DNA of 64,000 bases, from NCBI GenBank assembly GCA_029465975.1, contig CM055753.1:10358816-10422815 (forward strand). Reading direction: 5' to 3'. Positions 1 through 53,318 of this stretch are shown here, in pieces. Source of the stretch: Dallia pectoralis. Its lineage: Eukaryota > Chordata > Actinopteri > Esociformes > Umbridae. Under the pieces are notes generated by a model, which was not told the origin of the DNA, did no database searches, and was given only the letters and a program-made list of their open reading frames with translations. Position numbers and translations under genes: made by a program. The first letter of the stretch is position 1. Every line of letters starts with the position of its first letter.

Positions 1-1
1 G

Positions 2-41929
<41,928 letters not shown>

Positions 41930-41954
41930 AGGGTGTGGCCAGCGTGAAGATTAG

Positions 41955-42500
41955 GATGGGGGCAGGGATGAGTGGGTGGATGAGTGGGTGGGTGAGTGAA
42001 TGGATGAGTGACTGAGTGAGTGGGTGGATGAGTGACTGAGTGGGTGGGTGGATGAGTGGGTGGATGAGTGGGTGGATGAGTGGGTGGATGAGTGGGTGGG
42101 TGAGTGGGTGGATGGGTGGGTGAGTGGGTGGATGAGTGGGTGGGTGAGTGACTGAGTGGGTGGGTGAGTGACTGAGTGGGTGGGTTGGTGGATGAGTGGG
42201 TGGATGAGTGGGTGGGTGAGTGAATGGATGAGTGACTGAGTGGGTGGGTTGGTGGATGAGTGGGTGGATGAGTGGATGGATGAGTGGGTGGATGAGTGGG
42301 TGGATGAGTGGGTGGATGAGTGGGTGGATGAGTGGGTGGATGAGTGGGTGGGTGAGTGGGTGGGTGAGTGAATGGATGAGTGACTGAGTGGGTGGGTTGG
42401 TGGATGAGTGGGTGGATGAGTGACTGAATGAGTGGGTGGATGAGTGGGTGGGTGAGTGGGTGGGTGAGTGGGTGGGTGGGTGGATGAAGGTGAGATGGGT
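41955..42500. repeat. 12-bp GAGTGGGTGGAT array just after the gabbr1 stop
   Basis: TGAGTGGGTGGA and GGGTGGGTGAGTG units begin about 27 bases after the stop codon, so they probably lie in the 3' UTR. The sense strand GGGTGGGTGAGTGGGTGG could form RNA G-quadruplexes. Minus-strand open frames of up to 243 codons (Thr-His-Pro repeats) are artefacts. Confidence 0.94.
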
Positions 42501-42739
42501 GGATGAGGGTGGATGGGTGAGGAATGGGCTAAGACACAGAGGAGTGGGTGTTCTGGGTAAGGGTTGACGGCAAATGTGTGTGTGAGGTGGGCGTGGCCCA
42601 GGAGGTGGCATATGGGCATGACCAGGTGTTATGGTCTGTGGGGGGCAACTTAGGGGTGACAGATTGGCTGGCTAACTTTGGGGATATATTCGGCAAATCG
42701 ATTTGCGTACAGGTAGATTCATTTGACCTTTATCTTGCT

Positions 42740-42965
42740 TCTCCGCCTCTCCATCTCACTCTCCACCTCTCCATCTCACTCTCCACCTCTCCATCTCTCT
42801 CTCCACCTCTCAATCTCTCTCTCCACCTCTCCATCTCTCTCTCCACCTCTCAATCTCTCTCTCCACCTCTCAATCTCTCTCTCCACCTCTCAATCTCTCT
42901 CTCCACCTCTCCATCTCTCTCTCCACCTCTCCATCTCTCCCTCCACTTCTATCTCTCCCTCCCCC
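42740..42965. repeat. CTCTCCACCTCTCCATCT array
   Basis: About 18-bp units, alternating CCATCTC and CAATCTC variants. Confidence 0.92.
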
Positions 42966-42999
42966 TGGTGTCCATGTTTCTAACTAATTCCATTTTTAA

Positions 43000-45900
43000 C
43001 TTCTTATTTATACCGTCCTGCTGCCTTCAGAACATGATGTACAAACATGACACGTAAAATCTTCTGGAGTTAGTATATACATGATCTAATGGTGTTCAAT
43101 TAATTTATTGGTTAAACATGTTTTTATTTCATTTCGTTGATAATGCTTAGGCCTGGGAAACTGGACACCACGATGAACTGCGTCAGCGTCTGTAACACTT
43201 AGAGCCGGTTTCAGGGACACAGATGATGTCTTGGACTGAACAATTAAGATCAACAGAGACGTCTGTGGCTTAATCTGTATCTCTGAAACGTCTCGTTAAG
43301 GTTCTGAGGCGAGACACAAGCGACTGTTTGTACAGAGACAAAAGAGCCACATTTTTGTCCTCGTTAACAACACCTCCACCAGGTCCAGATGCCTGTCCAG
43401 AGCACGCCAATGCATTTATCTCGTTTTACATAAAGTGTGTGCCTATTCATTCCCCCCCGTTCATTATAATCCTATTACCTATGTTTTGACATTTACGTAA
43501 TTTCTGTCGATTCCTCCTCGCCGGTTGTGATAACCCGATGTCCTTCCTGGGTCACTCCTGTCGTCTGCTGATAACTGGGGTCTCTTTCGTCTGCCGTCTA
43601 ATCTTTCCATGGATTGCAGGTCACATGACCCGGGGGCAGATAAGGACAATCTGATTTTTTTCGGGGAAAGTATGTAAATTGTGCTGATTGCCCGAAACAT
43701 GACTGGTCATTACCTTATGCAGAGCTGCTATCGCACACTGTTGTTCCAATACAAGGCCAGAGATCTCACACATTTCAACAGGACAGAAAGAGATGTGTCC
43801 AAATATACAAACAAATATGATATACATCTGGGTTTGTGGATAACCCAGAGAACCCGGGTTGGTCAGGCTGCTAAGCCAGCTGTCCCATTATAGCTCGTTC
43901 TAAACATTTGTTTCATCATGTTCCCGTTGTCAAGTCCAATTATCAATATGAGGCAAACAATTATTTCTGGAGCACATTCTAAACGCAGAGGCATTTCAAA
44001 GTGCAAATTAAGTTGTAACAGGAGAGAAAGATGAGAACTAGAAAGTCCCAGTGAGAAAAAATCTCTGAATAATTTTACACGCTGGTAGCAAGTGAACATT
44101 AGTTTTAAACATAGCACATTTAAAATTTGTTTTTTCTTCAATCATTTTGGATCTGAGCCCTTGGAGGAAATAGTATATGCAAATTGCTAAACCCATTATT
44201 TATGCTTTGGACATCAATTTGAATCAGAATTGGATAGAGGAGCTCCCAGAATGCATTGCACTATTCAAACAGACAAGCAACCTGTATACCAAATCAGGCC
44301 CTAATTTTTCTTCAGGGAACTGTTTTTGACCACCAGGTGAGCTATTTAAGACACTTCTTAGTAGCAGTACTTCTGTTTCTTGAGTTGTTTCTGCTTTGTG
44401 GTTTATGTTTCCATTCTCTAAAGAGGTACTACTCTACTTCCGAAGAAGAGATATGCAGTTTCACTTCCCTTCAGTCCCTCAGTACCGACCATAGAGATGC
44501 TAGAGGCCTTACCAGACGGAACGCACATTACTAATTACAGACCATAGACCACAGACCATAGAGATGCTAGAGGCCTCAAATTAGAGCAATTTTAATGTAG
44601 TCAACTGGGTGGGAATTGTCCCTTCATTTGCTTCTCCTTAATGTCCAGATCGAAGTGAACTATTTGGACATTTCTGCCCATGCAGTCCGCCCAGTTTTAG
44701 GTTGGCAGATGTAATTGGACAGCTTTGCGTCATGTAAACCAATCATGTTAAATAGTAGTAGAGTGCATTTTCTTTCTGCCTGCATTTTGCGACCCCTAAA
44801 TACCACCTGATCTGTACTGCATACGCTTGCAGTAGATTATTTTTGTGTCAGATATTTTTTATATCCAAGCAGACAACATATTTCTGTACAATGCTCTGGC
44901 CACTAGTCACATCCTCAATGAAAACAAGTGAGACAGTTTCGTTCGCAGGCCACAAAACAAACATCTAGTTCCTGTGTAAGCTGATTTTAGCTCGCCTAAT
45001 GTTTTGCCTGTCCCTCTGTTTAATTTATTATGAGTGAGGGCCAGCTCGACCAGCGCTGAGACGATTCTTTGGTCTTCATGTTGTCAGACAGCAGCAAATA
45101 ACAACACCTGCCTAATATGCAAACAGCTATATAGCCAGTTGGCCCAGGACATTTGCACACCCAAAATCAGGGGGCCTGATTTTACAAAACAGGCTATAAA
45201 TCCCAAACGGTTAATCTAATATGAAAACGAATGAGAGTCTCTTTATGGTTTAAGCTGACAGTCTGACTGTAATCGTATTATCCAAAATTAAGTGCCACTT
45301 TCTGAGCGGCAAAGAGATATGCGCCACCAGATTACCGACCACAAACGTTTCGGAGACTTTCTCTTCCGGTTTCAAATGACAGTATCTGCCAGCTCGTGTG
45401 GTTGAATAATGACTTGCTACCTGCATTAGACTACATTCAAATGCTGTTTCACCCTGGGTGCTCTAATTTGGACTTTTTTAATCAACCAGATGTTATAGGG
45501 AGGTGTAATATGCCCTGATAAACATGTACACAGTGCGTTCTCCAGGGTTTTCCAGAGTGTAAAATGGGGTTCCGAATTGCATTTTGATTACCAGAGTTAG
45601 CCATAAATAGTTCATGTAAACTGTTGTAGCTTTTCAATTCCGCCCGTCTTAAAAAGACAATCGATGGATCCAAATCAATATTTTATCAGAATGCATACAT
45701 CAAGACTTTACGAATGTGACCACTATGTTACTGTCGACGACGAATACAACCGTGAGTGATGAAGAACATTCACATGACAGATAAGGCACTCCGGGAAATA
45801 AGGCGTAACAGTGTTAACAACACTTTCGGTGTTAACGTTTAACACTGGCCCAGTGTGTGTATTCATTCAGTTTTAACCCTCAAGAGTGTTTAATGGTTGG

Positions 45901-46840
45901 AATTGATGTATAACGAACATGTGCGTTAGGACTAGTATGACCTGTAAGCCTTGACTTTCCTTACGGCCCAGACTGCTAGCGTTGATCTTGTTTGACCTTT
46001 GAACTCTGGCACAGTACGGTAGCCCAGCTCATCCATGCCTGTGCTTTGAGTTGTCGTGAGCACGTATGAATGTCAGCGTAGTACCTATGAAGCTACAGCG
46101 CGTCGCAAAACACCAATATTGTCCGATTTTCACGCCGGCCCTTGTTTACAATCCTCCACGCGCGCCCATCTGTATATATTTTGTCAGTATTCTGTATGTA
46201 ATTGTATAGCGCTCTCTGTCTAGTCGAAATCCAGTATTGAAACCAGTGACGTATGTATGACATGAGGACATACACATGACTGACTGTGTGACATATTCCG
46301 ATGATCTATGTATTCTATTGCGCGTACGCACGCGCACAGTATTCCTGTCAGGTATTTGCATTGTGTTTGTTGATAACTGCCAGGCCGGTTGCAATTAGAG
46401 ATGACGCAACGGGATCGATTATATGGACAAATAAAGTGATTGTTTATTACAGAGTCTCGTCTTTGTCTTCTCATTCGCCGTGTTAATGTCACGACGCCGT
46501 CTCTGACGACGGGATAATGTGTGACTGGTTTTTCCGCCGGTCGTCACGGGTGTGACCTCGGGTTGAGTCACGCGAACAACTCTGTGTTTTTTTTACTTGG
46601 CCTGCCGAATGGCGACATCCAAATGGACGGACGAGTGAAAGTGTCGGGAAATTCTCCTCGACGTTTACGTTTATGAACATGTTCACAAGTCACACAACCC
46701 ACACAGACAGAACCTCATCACTACTAGATGGTGTTTAGTTGCAAATCCAGTCAAACCTGTTCTATCGCCGCTTCTTTCATCTACGTACATCTACACCCCA
46801 CCCAACCCGGGCCTTTCAGATATATTCTCTGTTTAAACAG
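43000..46840. other. gabbr1 3' flank / intergenic
   Basis: No gene recognised. AATAAA at 46430-46435, followed by a GT-rich stretch, is one possible distal poly(A) site, but the end of the gabbr1 transcript cannot be set from sequence. The phrase ACCATAGAGATGCTAGAGGC occurs twice (about 44490 and 44557). Confidence 0.4.
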
Positions 46841-46940
46841 GCATCCCAACTGGCACTCTATTCACTACTTATAACAATAGCTGGTTTAAAAGTGGCGCTG
46901 TGAATAAGTGCACTTCATGCAAACCGCTCCACTTGGGACT
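46841..46940. mobile_element. MITE-like palindromic repeat, diverged copy
   Basis: GCATCCCAACTGGCACTCTA at the left and CCACTTGGGACTCA at the right are inverted relatives of the 8410-8503 element. Confidence 0.45.
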
Positions 46941-47214
46941 CATAGTCTTACCATCGGCCCCTACGTTGAGCTCCTGGAGGAATCTGATGCCTAGGGACGG
47001 GAGAAGCCAACCCTGACCCCCCACACGGCACTTTGATTGTGGTCTTCTTGCAATTGACTTGCCTCATGCGCTCAGACGTGGCCCCATTACGAGAGGGAGT
47101 TTCCCTTGTTAGCTCACCACATTTGCTGTTGAGGAAACGCAACTGACGGCGATGGAAAACATACTCTCATTTCTAGTGTGTAATGAAAACGGCCCCCTCG
47201 TAGGTGAAGGAACC

Positions 47215-47440
47215 TTAATACACATAGCACCCACATAGCATGTGTAATAATGAGATATAACTAATACACATAGCACCCACATAGCATGTGTAATAATTAG
47301 ATATAACTAATACTCATAGCACCCACATAGCATGTGTAATAATTAGATATAACTAATACTCATAGCATCCACATAGCATGTGTAATAAAGAGCTAAGCTA
47401 ATATGGAATAGCACCCAGATATAATGTGTAATAAATTACA
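47215..47440. repeat. About 59-bp tandem repeat, nearly 4 copies
   Basis: CATAGCACCCACATAGCATG then TGTAATAATTAGATATAACT. It lies just past the tnf poly(A) site. Confidence 0.9.
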
Positions 47441-47591
47441 TTCATTTGAGCTTAGAAACTTTTCTCTAGAAGAATTTGGATGTAAATGTGTGGATTTTTT
47501 AGTCATCATTTAGCTACATAGTTACAAAACGTTCATTAATGATTGTAGTTTGTTCAGCAAGAAACGCAGAAATGTATTAGGTTTCTCAGAA

Positions 47592-47597
47592 TTTATT
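47592..47597 (-). terminator. tnf: tnf poly(A) signal
   Basis: AATAAA on the minus strand about 690 bases beyond the stop, just past the AU-rich cluster. Other AATAAA hexamers occur in the AU-rich block, so the site used is uncertain. Confidence 0.55.
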
Positions 47598-47599
47598 CA

Positions 47600-47830
47600 C
47601 ACTCTTTACAAGACAAAAATATAATAAATAAATATAATTTTTTGATCAACTGTAATAATAATAAAAATTTCATAATAATATATAATAAATAACTGCAATT
47701 TGGCATGAATAAATTAAACACATATTATAACATTTCACAATACGTTAAATTAAATAATAATAAATAATAATAATAGTAAAAAAGAATAATATTAATTTAA
47801 ATAAATAATAATCCCAAATACATAGACCAA
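47600..47830 (-). promoter_or_regulatory. tnf: tnf 3' UTR AU-rich elements
   Basis: Four copies of the nonamer TTATTTATT on the minus strand at 47623-47631, 47684-47692, 47759-47767 and 47800-47808, within an AT-rich block with further ATTTA pentamers. Such elements bind TTP/ELAV-type proteins and make TNF mRNA short-lived. Confidence 0.85.
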
Positions 47831-48234
47831 CGATACATTCAGAATCACTTCGAGAAGTGAAGTACAGTAACATTCAATGCAACTTTAAAGGCCGTTAGAA
47901 TCCAAATATTTGGATCTCGTGTAGTTGTTTTGTGCAGGTAGTCGACACTAAGATCACGAGTCAGTGAGTACATTGTACTCCACATCATGGAAATACACTC
48001 CCACCGATAATAAAGTGAGAATGCATTTTTTTTTAAACAATGAAACCTGTGTATAAACTGTTACAGTTCACATTCGTTTCTCGAATTCCTCAGGTGTCTG
48101 AAGCATCGGTTTTAACATAAAACAACAATGTCAGCACACTGCTTAATGTTAGCACATCCTCACCGACATTTCTTACTAACACATCACATCATCACTTCTC
48201 CCTCGATCACAACTCCCTCCGTCCTGCGGCTTAA

Positions 48235-48277
48235 GTCCCAAATTGTGCCCCGCTCGCACCCGCTCGTCATTTGGGAC
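48235..48277 (-). repeat. Inverted repeat at the start of the tnf 3' UTR
   Basis: GTCCCAAAT (48235-48243) and ATTTGGGAC (48269-48277) form a perfect 9-bp stem with a 25-base loop, 8 bases beyond the stop. The arms match the ends of the MITE-like family at 8410-8503, so it is probably a remnant; as RNA it would fold. Confidence 0.6.
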
Positions 48278-48285
48278 GCTGCCTT

Positions 48286-48749
48286 TTACAAGGCGAACAC
48301 GCCGAAGACGTTCTTCCCGGTGCTGTTATCCAGCTCGGGAAGGAGCCTGTTTTCCGTGACCGTCTTTAGTCGGTCACCCTCGTCCAGGCTGAACACCGCT
48401 CCCATGTACATGGCGCTGTACCACTTCTCCCCGGACTTGCCGGCGGATGACAGCTTGCACACGGTCCGCACCGAGTGGAGGAGGGGCTTGTAATCGCTGG
48501 AGGAGATGGGGGAGGTGGACCTGGCCCAGCGTTTCACCATGTGACTAATGTGTACCAGCTCCGACTCGGATTTGCCGTCCGCCAGGCAGCTGAACCGGAA
48601 CGACACCTGGCTGTAGACGAAGTACAGGCCGCTCTTGGGGATCACAACCTCGTTGTTCTCCAGCTGGAGACCTCCCTGTTTGAAGGCCGGGTTCACGTCG
48701 TCAGACCACTCAACTGAGGTACGGTATTCACCATCAGGATTGTATTCAC
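48286..48749 (-). CDS. tnf: tnf exon 4
   Basis: 464 bases with most of the TNF homology domain and the TAA stop at 48288-48286. Begins GEYNPDGEYRTSVEWSDDVN; acceptor ccccag. SNP-scale shadow open frames on the plus strand are not genes. Confidence 0.95.
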
Positions 48750-49866
48750 CTGGGGAGGCAGAGAGAGCGAGCGTTAACTCGGAAATAGGCCTAAGACAAA
48801 GTTTGACGTGTGTAAAGGTTAAAGGTTAAAATACTCTGACACGGACTGCATCACATTCTCTCGATTTGGGACAATTCTGTTCATTTAACTGACTCCGCTG
48901 CTCTTTGTGAGAGGTGAATGTTAGATCTAATTGTGAGCCATACAGGCTTGATCTTATCTGATTTGTATAGTCCTGATCTACACCACATATTTCCCGGGAG
49001 AGCTATTTCAGGCACCGTGGCCACGCAGAAATGATAACTCCAGTTCCTGTGCGCCATTAAAATGTTTAATTCATTGCTGGGTAGCCGGCTCTTACCTTCC
49101 AAATGAATGGCCGCCTTTTCAGTCCCGGAAAGCTGTCTCAGCGTATGTTGAATTTCTGAAAAGAATAAAAAGGCTGATTTAGAGTCTGGGACCATGAAGG
49201 TCAGAGGCTGACATCCATTCGACGTCAAACTGCAAGTTGGACATTTCTGAGAGCTTCAAAGTTTATCGTTTCTAACATATACGACGGTGAGCTCTCAGGT
49301 TGTAGGAACTACGATGTTTTGTACATGTCAATAATGACGACCCTTGCCTTCAATAACATTAGCTAAACAAACAGAGTAGAACTGAGGTTGCGAGGATATA
49401 TTTCAGTGTATTAATGCTGCACTAGCAGCACTCTAGTGCATGATAAAACAGAGAGACGGAAATAAACTCACCGTTGGTTTCCTCCGTGTGGTCTTGTTTC
49501 TGAGTAGAGAAAAAGCGATAAGACGACAAGAAATTAGTTAATGAGCCTTGTGGTTTTAAATTGACACTGAATAAGATATGTATCTGACAGGCAAAATGAA
49601 ATGCCGGCGGGGGTCAAATCAAAAACACAACTAAGCTGCGAGACGAATGGCCCGTTGGGTCAGAAACCGTGAGGTGCGCATCAGGTTCTCACCTCGGTGT
49701 GCCAAGTAAAGCAAATGGCCGCCGCGACGCAGAGAGCCAAGACCAGCAGAGCACCACCCAGCTTCCACCTGTGTGTGGATTTCTCCCGGACCAGAGTCAC
49801 GACCGTCGGCCTGTACACCGGCCCGTCCTCCACGTTCACCTTCACTGAGCTGAAGTCGCCTTTCAT
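48286..49866 (-). CDS. tnf: Tumour necrosis factor (TNF-alpha type)
   Basis: Type II membrane cytokine, released as a trimer, that drives inflammation through TNF receptors. Four coding exons on the minus strand: 49866-49693, 49499-49472, 49155-49096, 48749-48286, all GT-AG, joined to 241 residues. Start ATG at 49866; the GTG before it is not a start. Residues 1-33 are cytoplasmic, 34-56 a membrane anchor (LGGALLVLALCVAAAICFTW), 57-80 the stalk, 81-241 the TNF homology domain. It opens KAAIHLEG, contains GLYFVYSQVSF, and has two cysteines (142 and 185) placed for the TNF-alpha disulfide. It ends FGVFAL as fish TNFs do. The four-exon layout matches mammalian TNF. A fish lymphotoxin-like paralogue is the main alternative; the disulfide pair and short stalk favour TNF-alpha. 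Confidence 0.95.
49096..49155 (-). CDS. tnf: tnf exon 3
   Basis: Sixty bases encoding EIQHTLRQLSGTEKAAIHLE and a split glycine. Acceptor ttttcag, donor gtaaga. Confidence 0.92.
49472..49499 (-). CDS. tnf: tnf exon 2
   Basis: Only 28 bases: KQDHTEETN plus one base. Acceptor ctactcag, donor gtgagt. A very short second exon is typical of TNF genes. Confidence 0.88.
49693..49866 (-). CDS. tnf: tnf exon 1
   Basis: Fifty-eight codons, MKGDFSSVKVNVEDGPVYRP to ICFTWHTE, with cytoplasmic tail and membrane helix. Donor gtgaga on the minus strand. Confidence 0.93.
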
Positions 49867-49964
49867 CACGGAGTGAAAACCTTTTGGGTAGATCCCTTTA
49901 AATCCAGGAGCGTAGTTTACCAGAGGCCTCGGATGTCAATGCTGGTCCTTCGGTGCTGGTCCGA

Positions 49965-49974
49965 CTTTATAAAG
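49965..49974 (-). promoter_or_regulatory. tnf: tnf TATA box
   Basis: TTTATAAAG on the minus strand about 100 bases upstream of the ATG, implying a transcription start near 49940 and a 5' UTR of about 70 bases. Confidence 0.7.
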
Positions 49975-50114
49975 GCTGTGCGAGCCGAGCTGGGCAGTTT
50001 GATTGGAGCTGCCTGTGTTTGAAAGTTAAGTGGGTAATGATGTTGCTGTTGGTGCTCTGGCTGTTTGAATGCCTCACTGAGAGATCTTGACTGAACTTAT
50101 AGCGGCGTCTGAGG

Positions 50115-50124
50115 TGGAAACTCC
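50115..50124 (+). promoter_or_regulatory. Possible NF-kappaB site upstream of tnf
   Basis: TGGAAACTCC is one base from the kappaB consensus GGGRNNYYCC and lies about 145 bases upstream of the TATA box, where TNF genes usually carry such sites. Confidence 0.35.
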
Positions 50125-50262
50125 AGTGTGATGTCACAGCAGAGGAAGCAGAGGAACTGAATGCTTCAGGGGACGACATCGGGACCAGTGTAATGGTTTT
50201 GGAAACCTGTGGAACAGAAAAAAAACCCACTACCACACAACTTAATGCCAAATCAACCCCCC

Positions 50263-50276
<14 letters not shown>

Positions 50277-50330
<54 letters not shown>
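50277..50330. repeat. (CA)n microsatellite in the tnf upstream region
   Basis: About 26 CA repeats, preceded by CTCTCTCTCT, roughly 300 bases upstream of the TATA box. A likely length-polymorphic promoter-proximal repeat. Confidence 0.92.
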
Positions 50331-50332
<2 letters not shown>

Positions 50333-50334
50333 TC

Positions 50335-51630
50335 AAATGTAACAACAAAAAGTAAGTGAGCTGTAGTGAAGGCAATCTCTGTTCCTTAATGGGCTTTCTT
50401 TTTGATCTCAACGGGATTTCCCTGTAAATGTATTGCATTTCACCTATTGATGTGTCGTCAACTAAAGCATTTTCATTTACGTCTAACGTTTTTCAAGAAC
50501 TGAGCCGTTTTATTTACGAACCTAAAACATTTTAGTGTCATCTCAGTTGTACAAATAAGCATCGACTGGTCAAAGTGGAAGGTGTGTTGCTGTATCAGTT
50601 GAAGCACATCCGCAGTGTTATGCTAAACTACGCGTGTGAGTTAATGCTACATATGACGTTATTTCGTTGGCCAAATATGATTTGTCACGGCTCCTATCTG
50701 TAATCAAGCTCAGTCACTTCCTTCCAGGTGTAAAAATAGATGTGTGGGTGGGCGTCTTCATAAAATGTTTAGTTAAAAACGTTATTTCCTTTTGGATGTA
50801 TTTATACTCCCAATACGTGTTACCCCTGTGTACCCACAAGCTTGTATATATGTCACGTGAAAAACATGTCGCCAATGTTTAAAGGGAAATCGATGTTCAC
50901 TACAGAGTCATAAAAATAGGGAATTGGAAAAAATAAAATCCTGTCAAAAGGAAGTTACTTCCCTTTGACAAAAAATTAATCTACACAAGTGTTGACATTT
51001 CAGTTCGACAGTGTCCAGGGTCACAGTGTATGTGCATTAAAGACAGCAGCCGAAACCGCTGGAACTCCCCAATCACCACTCGGCGTTGTTATCGATGGAA
51101 GGCAGTGAGGACGCGGTAACTCAGTTTGCAGGGTGCACGTGTTTCTGCGGATGGACCGCACATCGCAACAATATCCTTCTGTGTGAGTCACTACCCGGGG
51201 TTCACATATGACGACACAAGACTCAGATTTAGAAAGATGCCGTAATCAACGTTGCGCAAAAGCTTACATGCCTCGCCGGGCTGCATTTTTTTCATGGCGG
51301 TGACATGTTACCACAGAGCTGCCTGGTTTAGGTTAATGGATGAATTGCTACCTTTGCTTCCGGCTTGTCTATTTTGGGTGCTTGGGTAATATATAAGATA
51401 TGACACAGGTAAGCCTTTTTTTAGGGCACTAGACACTAGAACGAATCCTGACAACGCTGCGATGTGCGGTGACAGCTTCACGAAACCCCCAGGACGGAAA
51501 ACGGAACATTGAACAGGATATCATTGAATTCAACGTATTGTCGAACCACAATCAATAGTCACTCATATTAGTCAGACGTTCTCGTGGGTAAATCTTCCTT
51601 GTGTGTGTGTGTTTGTATCTACATTTATAT
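50335..51630. other. Intergenic, nothing recognised
   Basis: AT-rich DNA with only short, unconvincing open frames. Confidence 0.5.
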
Positions 51631-51639
51631 ATATATATC

Positions 51640-52125
51640 CACTGATGAGCCAAACGTTTTGACCACCTACATCTGTGCGCTGTCAAAACAGGCACGTACA
51701 CCGCATGACCTCTGAAGGTGTCCTGTGGTATCTGGCACCAAGACATCAGCCGCAGACCTCTGAAGGTGTCCTGTAGTATCTGGCACCAAGACATTAGCAG
51801 CAGACCCCTGAAGGTGTCCCGTGGTATCTGGCACCAAGACATCATCCTGCTAAATGAGGCCACAGAAGAGGTGTACCATGTCTCTAATGTGTACCAGGCC
51901 TGTACCAGGTCTGTAACGTGTACCAGGTCTGTAATGTGCACCAGGCCTGTACCAGGTCTGTAACGTGCACCAGGTCTGTAACAATGTTTTGGTCAAGGGC
52001 ACGGGTGGAATTGACTTTCACATGAAGGATTTGGGGTTTCCAAGCAATTCATTGCCTAGAGCATCACACTGCCTCAACCGGCATGTTGTCTAGTGTACCC
52101 ACACGTTTTTTCTCGCTCATTAGTG
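51640..52125. mobile_element. Non-autonomous DNA transposon with short TIRs
   Basis: Left end CACTGATGAGC (51640) and right end GCTCATTAGTG (52115) are inverted repeats with one mismatch, flanked by TA-rich DNA. The interior AGGTGTCCTGTGGTATCTGG, CACCAAGACAT and GTGGAATTGACTTTCACATG then AAGGATTT match a very common teleost repeat I recognise but cannot name. It contains a 48-bp triplication at 51707-51850 and a degenerate CCAGGTCTGTAACGTG repeat. Confidence 0.7.
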
Positions 52126-52184
52126 TATATGTAGCTAAAGATATATGTTTATATATGTATTATATATGTATATATATGCACGTA

Positions 52185-52222
52185 TACAGTACCAGTCAAA
52201 GGTTTGGATACATTTAGCATTC
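52185..52222 (+). mobile_element. Tc1-like terminal inverted repeat remnant
   Basis: TACAGTACCAGTCAAAGGTT then TGGATACATTTAGC is the familiar end of a teleost Tc1-like element. No partner end or transposase seen nearby. Confidence 0.6.
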
Positions 52223-52844
52223 TCTTAACCACCTTTACAGGGTAGTCACATGGAATGCATTTCAAGTTACAGATTTGCTTTGTTAAAGTTAATTTGTGGA
52301 ATTTCTATTGTTTCAGCCAATCAATTCTGTCGTGACATGGTACGATTGATATACATCATTGTGCCTGTTCCAGGCCTAGACTTAAGTCATTTTAGGATTT
52401 TTAAATGCAACATATTGTGCGTGTGTGTCTTTAATTTGATACATCATCAATAGTCGATTGGAGACAGGGTTGAAGTTCAGTCTAGGCTCACATGGTTTGA
52501 ATATTTCATCAGCCAGAGATATTGATTGGTTGCCCGCAAGGAAGTCGTCATTCTGTGTGAACTACGATATAACTTTTACGTTTGGTTTAAGACACACTTT
52601 ACGCCCGAACCTAATAATAAACCAAATGTCGACCGCGAGATTTAGTCAGTAGCAGGGGCAGAAAGTGGGGGCCGTGGGGTAAACAAGGTTTTTCGGCCAG
52701 AGCGAGAGGGCAACGACAGCAATGACCATCCAAATTCCTAGCCTGGTCTGTACTGTTGTGGTTATAAGGAATGACAAAATATAGTCCATCAGTTCTTCAA
52801 AAAATTCAGGTCAGTCAATCAAGTCAAGCACTGCTCATAGTTTA

Positions 52845-52935
52845 CAATAAAACACTGTATGCCGTTAACATATTGCTCTCATTTATAATAAAACATTGTA
52901 TGTCGTCAAAATATTGCTCTGATAAAACACTGTTG
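52845..52935. repeat. About 50-bp tandem duplication
   Basis: ATAAAACACTGTATGCCGTT followed by ATATTGCTCT, repeated with changes and a third partial copy. Confidence 0.75.
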
Positions 52936-53105
52936 ATTTATGTTGGGACAAATCTTATCACGCGAAATAGCAATGAGATTACAACAACAACTAAACATGA
53001 TGACATATTACGTTTTTATAGTTTTAATTTCATTTTAGTCACAGGAGCCTAGAGGTAGAGTATACACCTTCTGGAGTGGGCGAACCCACAGCCTGTGCCA
53101 CATAC

Positions 53106-53318
53106 CTAAGGAGCGTCCCAGCCACAATCCTATGGCAATCAACAAGCACACAAACCCACACCCAGAAAGCCACACAGACAGACTGAAACGCAGATTTAGT
53201 TCCGGTTCAGTGGAATTTGTGATACATGACTGGGTTTTGTGGTACCAATCAGAGTCTGGCCACATCAAGGCCACAGGGTTGGAACACTGCGAGGAGTTTA
53301 CGTGCACAAGGTGAGCGT
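53106..53318 (-). pseudogene. Possible orphan membrane-protein exon
   Basis: On the minus strand an open 213-bp segment lies between a usable acceptor (tctgtag) and donor (gtatgt). It would encode HLVHVNSSQCSNPVALMWPD then SDWYHKTQSCITNSTEPELN, followed by a strong membrane helix (SGCGFVCLLIAIGLWLG). Two N-glycosylation sequons precede the helix. No partner exons are recognised, and a decayed relative lies 1.1 kb away. The plus strand is also open and ends at a donor-like AAG/gtgagc, so the strand is uncertain. I do not recognise the family. Confidence 0.25.

Noticed and set aside
48475..48717. Plus-strand open frame over tnf exon 4
   Set aside because: Shadow of the strongly supported minus-strand TNF exon.
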